Under the pieces are notes generated by a model. The model was not told the DNA's origin and ran no database searches. It saw only the letters and a program-made list of their open reading frames with translations. The position numbers and the translations under genes are program-made. DNA of 64,000 bases from Puccinia triticina (lineage: Eukaryota; Basidiomycota; Pucciniomycetes; Pucciniales; Pucciniaceae): positions 2,500,001 to 2,564,000 of the forward strand of contig NC_070568.1 of the NCBI RefSeq assembly GCF_026914185.1, in the 5' to 3' direction. The first letter of the stretch is position 1, and every line of letters begins with the position of its first letter. Below, piece after piece: positions 55,680 through 64,000 of this stretch.

Positions 55680-58600
55680 ATGAGAGGATTCAGGGGGGAG
55701 GGGGGCAAGAAGCCACGAAAACACAAGAAGCCTAGAACGGAGAAGGGGAAAATTTTACTTCGAGAAACCGAGGAACAAAGCCGACAGTTTCTAACACCAG
55801 TCAAGGGAGATTCCAGTACCCCATCTCATCATCGAAATCAGCAAACAGCCTTGAACAATGACGAAACACCCAGCCATCAGACGGATTTCTATAGACAACC
55901 AGATGGACAAGAAAATGAACAAATCAATCCTCAAGTACAGAGGCTCACTGATTACTTGCAGAGCCAAACCTACCAGAGAAGGAAGGAATTGGAGGAGAGA
56001 AACTGGGAAGATGTATATGATTCAATGTTTTCTTGCTTCTTTCAGTGTTCAGCTAAAACATTGACTTGGGGGAATCTTCAAAAATGGGATCACGACTGGA
56101 AATCACCCTGCACATGTGCCCAGAAGCAGAGGAGGTTTGTGGTACTTGTGGATATTTTAAGTTGAGTTCCGATTTCAGATTACAATCCAAGACCAACTCT
56201 GATTCAATTTTTTGAGAAATTTCAGCCTGAAAGGAGTCTGAAGTGGAATTTTGTCAATGCCAAAATGATCAAGTTTGACTGATACAGATGGGATACATTG
56301 GAGGATCCCCCATGTACCCCAAGACAGCTTTCTCTATTTGGCTTTTGCGACTTCACCACATCCTTTGGAAACATAGTGCAGTTGCAATGTCTCCTTTCTC
56401 CAAAGCCATTGACAAGTTTTTGGATGCACACAATCCTTTAATTTTAGTGCCAAATTGGAATGGAGAGTCTGATGTTTCCTTCAGTGTGAGTCGTTCTCCA
56501 GCAATACAATCTACATGATTTTATATGATCTAATATTTTTTTACTAGACCCGAGAGTGGAGGCGCACACTTTCTTCTGCGGTCGATGCTTTCAGGGAAAT
56601 GATTTCGAGGGAGGAGACCATATCAGCTGAACTTCTTGGACGGCGACCAATTGATAAGATGGCTGACATATGTCCACCATGTTATGGCCCTCATGTTACT
56701 GGGAAAAGGGAAGATGAACCGGACTTCATTGTATGCATGGATGGCAACTTCCAGCATTGGAGAAACCTAGCTGCAAGTATAGAAATACCAGGATCTCTGA
56801 AAACACCTAGCCTTTTTATAAATCCTGTAGAGGTATCCGAGATGAAAGCATCAATGGAAGGAGAATTACAAGCAGAACCAGAGACAGACAGGGTGGTGGG
56901 TTTATAACCTACTAATCATCTTATACTGCAGCTTTAATTCTTACTCATTTGCAACGCAGGATCCATGTACTCAGCAACACACTGCAGCAGACGATATCCG
57001 AAACCAGAATACCTGGAAGGAGTGCGACGATACTGGATTGTTTGGAATGGCTTGTAGACATGATCAGATGTTGCAAATGATCAACATTGTGAAGAGCGGT
57101 GAGAAGTGTGTAAAAATTGAACCAGTAATGAATTTATCTCATTTTTCTCACCCAAAGTTCGAAAATCTCATTCCAATATTCAGAGCGTATTACCCTATGA
57201 CCATGATCAATAACCTGATTAATAAAACCAAACAACACCCGGAGCGGAGAAAGTTGGGAATCCTGTATGATATTGGCTGCAACATTGAAAAGGGAGTAAT
57301 ATGAGTATGTTTAAATTCATCTGTAAGGTGCAAACAATGTTTGGAAGCACTGATTGTGGTTTTTTGGAAGCGTCATCAATTTCCTGAAGAACAAGAACTA
57401 AACCTTTTAAAATTTGGGACAAGTGTTTTCCATGCGTATGTGCATGAGTGGTCTTGTCAACTGCAATATAATTCACGCTTGAATGAAGGTTGGGGAATGT
57501 CTGATGGAGAGGGTATGGAGAGAAACTGGGCATTTTTGTCGCCGTTAATCAGTCAGCTACGGTATTCTTCTGCAAATCACCGTCTTGGGGGACTAAATAT
57601 TCGTCTGGTCCATCATAATGACATGGGAAAGATTAATTCAGGTGGGTATCAATTATTTCTCAGGGTGTGAACATGCCTGAACTAATTAAAATGCTGCCTC
57701 AGTCCGCCTTCTGTTAGAAAGAGGTAAAAATATTGAGCAGGTCATGAGGGATTCTCAGGATGTGTTGAGAGCTCTCGAGGCACGGACCGGCCACCAATTT
57801 GAATATTTCCAGACTCAATGGGAGCGCCAAAGGGAGATGCAATTATCTGCAATTGAGACTCCAACCAAAAAGGAAACCAGGGAACTAGTGGAGGAGCTGG
57901 TATTATTGGAGGATAAGCTTCGAGATGCAAAGTGAGATCCCTTTGTCTTCCCCATAAGAAACCACAATTACAATTCTTTGGAAATCAAATTAATTCAACT
58001 CTACATATTTATTTAGTCAAGAAATGCTTGAACTTCGCCAGACTCGCAGGAGGAACAGGACCGATTCGCAGCTGAGACAGTTGGAGCAACTTCCTGATAC
58101 GCTAGTCATGTTGGAACACCAGATTGAAATTATTGTGGATGAACTTGGTTCAGATTACTTTCATAACTTACCAGGAGGTTCTGGTCTGTAATTTTTACTT
58201 TCTTGAATCGAACAAAATAATTTGAAATTGACAATATACTTTCACCTCACCCAGATGCCCAGATAAAAGCTTTGATCAAATTGAAAATAAGCAAGTCCAA
58301 GCTTTATGAAGCCAAAGTGGGGGTTATTGAGATGCAAAAGCGGTGGGACCAACAACAATCAGGTAAGATTACATTAGATACCAGATTTTGGGCTGTCTGT
58401 CTGATGCTTTAAGTTAAATAAATTCACAGGAACACGAGTGCAAGCACGTTTCAAGAAACAAATGAATTCCAAGATGAATATTTTTTGTAAGAAATGGAAC
58501 GCCTATAACAACCGAGCTATAAATTTCAACAACGAATTCTCCCCTCAACTTCTGCTAGCTACACCTGCTTTCGATGAAGTGAAACTTCTTGGAATAGAGA

Positions 58601-59256
58601 GTCCTTTTTGGAATACCAGTCAGCTTGATCATCCCAGTGAGCCATGGGCTGTTGATCCCGACACCCAAAGCGGAATTCAGGCATACCTTACTCTAACACA
58701 TTGCCAGGACAAATTGCACCGGATCGCACAAGAGACCAGACAGGCATTGAAATGGGCTATTGCTAAGTGGAGAAACATGGAACAAATTCTTCAAGATTTG
58801 CAAGTTGGTTAGTATCTTTTAATGAATATAATGTTAAATCACTCTTAAAATCTAAATTTATTTCTTGTTATGCTTCCAGAAAATCTAGAAACAGATGTCC
58901 TCAACGAAAGGCAACAATGGCTTCAAAACATCTGCTCCCAATTCAACTGCACCAGGCCAGTTTTGCAATCAGTCTTGGACAATCTGGCCAAAAAAAACTT
59001 CCGTCTTTGGCTGTCTTGGAACTCTCAGAGTCTGGAACTTTTGAAGTGGAGTAAGAGCTACCTGGATGTTTCCAAAGAAGCTGAAGCATCTCTAGAATAT
59101 CAATGGGATTTAATAGTCATGCGATCCAAGGCAATGTGGGAGACACTTGTATCTGGGAACTCTGTCATGATGGAGTATGAAAGTGGAGAAGATCAACGAG
59201 AGGAGGATATGCTTGCTCAAGAACAAAATGATTTTTATGAACAGGATAACTTGTAA
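55680..59256 (+). pseudogene. KDZ-superfamily transposase, two in-frame TGA codons
   Basis: Ten exons: 55680-56160, 56226-56485, 56548-56895, 56960-57295, 57371-57641, 57703-57931, 58017-58177, 58255-58362, 58430-58807 and 58880-59256. They sum to 2949 nt, 982 residues plus stop, all phases consistent. The N-terminus is basic, then a cysteine cluster (CFFQC, CTC, FCQC) typical of CxC domains fused to KDZ transposases. Signatures follow: MGYIGGSPMYPKTAFS, CPPCYGP, VCMDGNFQHWR (D312), CDDTGLFGMACRHD, GILYDIGCN (D467), VFHAYVHEWSCQLQYN and SDGEGMERNW (E522 or E525), giving the D-D-E set of the RNase H-like fold. The C-terminal 400 residues are coiled-coil rich. TGA occurs at 56228-56230 (codon 162) and 56276-56278 (codon 178), both where relatives as I recall them have Arg. 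It moves DNA by cut and paste if intact. Confidence 0.85.
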
Positions 59257-59339
59257 TCATCATTTAATAGTATATAAATACCACATTGATCAATAATTAC
59301 AATGTGAAAAATCAATCTATGAAACACAAACACAAGACA

Positions 59340-60790
59340 TCCAAGCTAAAGATGAAATGATACATGATGCGCAGACATGATACATGATGCGCAGACATGA
59401 TACATGATGCGCAGACATGATACATGATGCTTGCATCATGTATATGGTGTGCACCAACAGGATACATCATACATGATGCACAGACATGATACTTGAGCGC
59501 AGACATGATACATGATGCGCAGACATGATACATGATGCGCAGACATGATACATGATGTGCAGACATGATACATGATGTGCAGACATGATACATGATGTGC
59601 GGACATGATACATGATGCGCAGACGTAATACATGATGTGCAGACATGATAAATTATGCGCAGACATGATGATACATGATGCGCAGACATGATACATGATG
59701 TGTGCATACATGATGCACAGACATGATACATGTACATGATGCACAGACATGATTGCGCAGACATGATACATGATGTGCAGAGATGATACATGATGTGTGC
59801 ATACATGATGCACAGACATGATACATGTACATGATGCACAGACATGATACATGATGCGCAGAGATGATACATGATGTGCAGACATAATACATGATGTGCG
59901 GACATGATACATGATGCGCACATGATGCACAGACATGTCCATACAGGATGCACAGACATGATTGCCCAGACATGATACATGATGCGCAGACATGATACAT
60001 GATGTGTGCATACATGATGCGCAGACATGATACATGATGCACAGACATGATGCATGATGTGCAGACATGATACATGCTGCCCAGACATGATACATGATCC
60101 ACAGACATTGTGTGCATCATATATGTGGTGTGCACAGACATGATACATGATGTGCAGACATGATACATGATGCACAGACATGGTACGTGATGCGCAGACA
60201 TGATGATACATGATGCGCAGACATGATACATGATGTGTGGACATGATACATGATGCGCAGACATGATGATACATGATGCGCAGACATGATACATGATGTG
60301 CGGACATGATACATGATGCACAGACATGATACATGATGCGCAGACATGATACATGATGCACAGACATAATACATGAGGTGCGGTCATGATAAATGATGCA
60401 CAGACATGATGATACATGATGCGCAGACATGATGATACATGATGTGCAAACATGATACATGATGCTACATGATGCGCGGACATGATACATGATGCGCGGA
60501 CATGATACATGATGCGCGGACATGATACATGATGCGCAGACATGATACATGATGCACAGACATAATACATGATGTGCAGACATGATACATGATGCACAGA
60601 CATGGTACATGATGCACAGACATGATACATGATACCTGATGCAAGCATCATGTATATGGTGCGCACTGACATGAAATGTGATGGGCAGACATGTTGCAAG
60701 GTGCGCAGACATGATACATGATGCACAGACATGATACCTGATGTGCAGACATGATACATGATGCATGGACATGGCACATGTTTCATGATG
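59340..60790. repeat. 20-bp array ACATGATACATGATGCGCAG
   Basis: About 1.45 kb, some 70 units of roughly 20 bp with CG/CA/TG variants at the end of the unit. The minus strand is open for over 500 codons as Cys/His/Met-rich repeats (SAHHVSCLRIMYHVCA), a by-product of the repeat. It starts about 85 bp behind the KDZ stop codon. Confidence 0.92.
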
Positions 60791-61545
60791 GGCGGACATG
60801 ATACACCATGCAGGATGCAATATGGCATGCGTGGAGGTGTTACAAGGTGTGCGCACACACTTTCAAGAGTGCGCCAACATGTCAAAGGGTGGGCAGAAAT
60901 GTAAAAGGGTGCGCGCAAACAATTCAAAGAGTCAGTGGACATTTAAAGGGGTCCAAAGGGTGCGCGCGCACATTCTAAAGAGCACACAGACATGAAGCAT
61001 GATTCAGCACGTATGTCAAAGAGTAAACAGACATGTAAAAGGGTACACAGACCTGTAAAAGGGTGGGCCCACATGTTACAGGGCGAAACCACATATTTTA
61101 AAGAGTGCGCAAACATGAACAGTGGTGCGCAGACATGTAGAAAGTGGTGTGCAGACATGTAAAAGAGTGCACACATGTTGGTGAATCATATAACATGTCT
61201 GTACATCATGTATCATGTCTGCGCACCCTTTAACATTTATGCAGGCACCCTATAACATGTCCACACATCAAATAACATGTCCACAAATCTTGTATCATCC
61301 CTGCAGCATGTCCGCGCATCACATATCATGTCTGCTTTCATGTCGATGTGTCACATGTCATGTCCGCAGATCACACATTGTGTCTGTGCAGGCTTTTATG
61401 TGTAGGGGCACTCTTTAAATGTGCTTGCACAACCTGTAACATGACCATCAATCACATATCATGTCCGCGCATTGTGTATCATATGTATCATGTCTGCTCA
61501 TCATGGATTTCTGCAGGATGTAAAATTTTTGTGGGCTTTCAGTAA
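60790..61545. repeat. Diverged continuation of the ACATGATACATG array
   Basis: GCGCNNACATGT, AAAGGGTGCGC and CATCATGTATCATGTCTGC motifs at irregular spacing; orientation flips near 61190. Older or decaying part of the array. Confidence 0.65.
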
Positions 61546-61730
61546 CCCAGTGAGGGGGTATGATTTTTGTTAAAAAAAATTCATTTTTGGACAAAGTACA
61601 TGCCTGACTCCCATTTCATGCAGCGGAATTACATTCCAACTCCCAAAAAAATATGATTTGGCAGTTGGAAAGTAATTTTTGGGAGTTGATTAGTTAAGCC
61701 CCTATGTATATTATGTATATATATACAGCA
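61546..61730. other. No gene seen
   Basis: AT-rich spacer. Confidence 0.3.
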
Positions 61731-61734
61731 GACA

Positions 61735-62020
61735 GCCATTCAAGTGCCAGGGTTGTACAGCTTTGGCAGCCAGAAAATTCCTCCCTGCTGCCAAGGTCAT
61801 ACAACCTCTTTGACCAGAAGAATTCCTTCAGGTTGCCAGATATCAGCAACCAACCGGAAGGAAATACTCCTGATTGCAGAAGTTATACAGCCTTGGCAAC
61901 CAGAAGGAAGTCCTCCTGGTTGCAGAGGCTATACAGCCTTGGCAACCAGAATGAGACTCCTGGTTGCAGGCTATCCAACCTCTGCAACCAGAGGTTATAC
62001 AGCCTCTGAAACCAGAGGGC
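61735..62020. repeat. TTGGCAACCAGA / TGGTTGCAG foldback cluster
   Basis: TACAGCCTTGGCAACCAGA and its partial complement (CTGGTTGCAGAGGCTATAC) alternate about seven times, giving several overlapping hairpins. Confidence 0.6.
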
Positions 62021-62494
62021 AATATCCTTGGATTGTTTCATACCGCCAAAAATGGGGCACACACCCGCAGGTACCTGGGTGCCAGCCCTTTCTTCCCTGT
62101 GGGGTGCCAGTGCGCAAAATTTCCGGATTTTAAGGCTGGTACCCGTACTTGTTGGCAGGTACCCAGGTACAAGGGGCCATCTTGAATTCAAGCAAGCTTG
62201 GCAGAATTTAGCCTAAATACAAGATGAAAACTGGCATAACACAGCAAAGAAGGCTTGGTTTATGCTTTGCAGAAATTAAACAGCTAACAGGGCACTGGTT
62301 AGTTTTAGCGGAATCAAGCTAAACTCAACTGGGTACAGGGAACATTTATACTAGCATAGCCTTGCTAACAGTGGCCCTGTTTAACCCGCTAGAGAGTGCT
62401 GCAGAGCAGCTTATTGGGTACATTTTTTGCACCACTGGCAGATAGTGTTAGCACAGAGACAGCTGAATTGCACTAACACTACATTAAAAGGTAG
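62021..62494. other. No gene seen
   Basis: Short frames only. A GGTACC-rich patch at 62085-62170. Confidence 0.3.
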
Positions 62495-62942
62495 CAGATT
62501 TCCACTATGCTACCCTACACTGGGAGGGCTGGCAGTCTTGCCTTGGGCCAGACCTGGAAGAGCTGGGATGGTGTGTGGCTGCCAGAGCTGGGAGAGCTGG
62601 CAATCTTGCCTTGGGCCAGAGCTGGGAAGGTGTGTGGTGGGTCACATAGCTGGCAGAGCTGGCAGTCTTGCCTTAGGCAAGAGCTGGAAGAGCTGGGATG
62701 GTGGTTGGGGGCCGGAGCTGGGAGAGCTGGTAGTTTTGCCTTGGGCCAGAGCTGGAAGAGCTGGAAAGATGTGTGGTGGGTGGAGCTGGAGGAGCTGACT
62801 CAGTGCCTGCATTGGGTGAGCTGGATGAGCCATGAGGTATGTGCTGGTGAGCCAGCCTCCCCAGCTCAGCAATGATTACAGTCCCAAACCAGAGATGAGT
62901 ACTTTTTTTCCTCGGTTTGGGACCGAAGAATGTGGATGCCAA
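62495..62942 (-). repeat. Hairpin-headed AGCT-rich element, copy 2 (inverted)
   Basis: Inverse complement of the copy at 44.0 kb: the same hairpin head (62889-62942), the same ~110-bp unique part (TCACCAGCACATACCTCATG, CACTGAGTCAGCTCCTCC), then about five array units. Head identity with copy 1 is roughly 90% by eye. Confidence 0.85.
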
Positions 62943-63096
62943 AACTCTGCTGATCAATTTTTCAAAAATTGTTTAAGAGTTGATACTGTTTCCTCTTCAA
63001 CATTTATACCCAGTTCTTTTGGGGTTTTTAAATCAAAAATAAATGAGGGAAGGAAAAAATAGGAATCTGGTTTGTGTTTATTACTGGAGAAATTAA

Positions 63097-63896
63097 AGGT
63101 GTTCAAAGTTAAAATCATAAATTTTTCATATGTTCAAAGTTGAACTCATAAAATTAACATTTGTTTTTGTGTGGTGTGTGTGCTTTATTGATGCAAGCCA
63201 ACTTTAAACACCCCAAGGCATAAGTAAATAGATGTGGGAGTTCATTGAATGGTATCCATCTGGAAGTGGTAAATGGATCCTACCCATTGGATGACCAGTC
63301 TTTTGCCAATTGATTCAACTTCTATATGATAGCTGTTAGGTGAATATATTTGAATGGATATGCACACTCTTGATCATTGGATTTCTTGTTAAAAATTTTA
63401 ATTGACAGGAATTGTTTTATGACCCAGTAGTAGCTATATAAATGCCCTGGGCAGTACCAGTCAACAGTTCACTTAGGTATATTTTGACAACAAATTGGTA
63501 AAAGTAGGACAGCAAGATCTCTCAGGAATGTGAACAGAGCTGTTGAACCTGCAGCTAGTAATTCCCCTTTTTGTCAAACACTTTGTGGCTATAATTGTAG
63601 CTGAGATTGGACTACTATGTAATATTAGATTAGTGTAACAAGAAATGCTAGAATGAACAGCTACAACACCAAGGCAGTGTTTGGCAGGTTCATATTACGC
63701 AGTGTAAAAAGTTGACTTGCATAAAATCATAACACCATAAAATCATAAAATTCTGACCTGAAAAAAATATGTACCACCCAAACACTCAAATTACAGCAAC
63801 ATCTCTAGAATGGTACATATGAAATCATCACTTGATATATCTATGATTTTATGATTTTATGTATTAAAAATTTCATGATTTCAACTTTGAACACCT
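63097..63896. mobile_element. 800-bp TIR element with TAA duplication
   Basis: Inverted ends AGGTGTTCAAAGTT(A/G)AAATC, about 32 of 35 bp matching. Flanked by TAA at 63094-63096 and 63897-63899 (TA is also duplicated). AT-rich, no coding capacity. The three-base TWA duplication suggests a PIF/Harbinger-derived MITE; a Tc1/mariner TA origin is the alternative. Confidence 0.75.
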
Positions 63897-64000
63897 TAAA
63901 TGAATCAAAAAAACCAACCTTACATATTTTTAAACCACATTTGTTTAGGATAAACTCCTAAAAGTAATCTTTCATTAAGCTTGACAGCTTACTACCAAAT

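Noticed and set aside
59312..60942. Long Cys/His-rich minus-strand frames (HHVSCLRIMYHVCA) as a metal-binding protein
   Set aside because: By-product of the 20-bp array; overlapping frames are equally long and no start context or introns are visible.

Overview
The window looks like a transposon- and satellite-rich stretch of a rust-fungus (Pucciniales, Basidiomycota) nuclear genome. The evidence is short (59-82 bp) spliceosomal introns, Ty3/gypsy, Ty1/copia, DIRS-type and KDZ elements with rust-like protein sequences, several multi-exon genes of rust-restricted unknown families, and no bacterial signatures. The genus cannot be fixed from sequence alone. Family assignments are by eye from motifs; no database search was run.

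Layout. 1-2.4 kb: 3' part of a Ty3/gypsy pol with a frameshift. 2.8-3.7 kb: a GC-rich island into which a complete copia element (3691-9805, minus strand, 131-bp LTRs, 5-bp target duplication) has inserted. 10.5-12.6 kb: a candidate tiny secreted peptide gene and a broken two-exon gene. 13.3-16.7 kb: palindrome clusters and two large arrays. 16.9-18.1 kb: decayed copia and Myb/SANT-like fragments. 18.2-20.3 kb: two small TIR elements and TGCCAGGCA arrays. 20.3-37.9 kb: a DIRS-type retroelement split between its reverse transcriptase (ends 23563) and RNase H (starts 36468) by a 12.9-kb segment with long inverted ends, CACTG termini and a TGG duplication, the signature of a CACTA/EnSpm insertion. 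Inside that segment are a tyrosine recombinase fragment, three arrays of one 22-bp repeat, a truncated LTR and a rust-family gene fragment.

37.9-42.7 kb and 48.0-51.8 kb hold two diverged copies of the same convergent gene pair: a plus-strand multi-exon gene of unknown function (gene 1, weakly HMG-like) facing a minus-strand TET/JBP-type 2-oxoglutarate/Fe(II) dioxygenase. The 50-kb dioxygenase is intact on paper (5 exons, 494 residues, HRD, distal His and Arg present). At 55.7-59.3 kb lies a 10-exon KDZ transposase, 982 codons long, complete except for two in-frame TGA codons. Gene 1, TET/JBP and KDZ together look like the cargo and engine of one KDZ-type transposon; an association of TET/JBP genes with KDZ transposons in basidiomycetes is known, but the gene 1 partner and its conserved convergent arrangement are worth study.

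The rest is repeats: an AGCT-rich array headed by a hairpin (44.0-46.9 kb, split by a solo LTR; second copy inverted at 62.5-62.9 kb), a 20-bp array behind the KDZ gene (59.3-60.8 kb), and small TIR elements, three of which share CAACRRTGGG ends and 7-bp target duplications. Many broken genes carry isolated in-frame TGA codons, suggesting decay by C-to-T change at CGA arginine codons.
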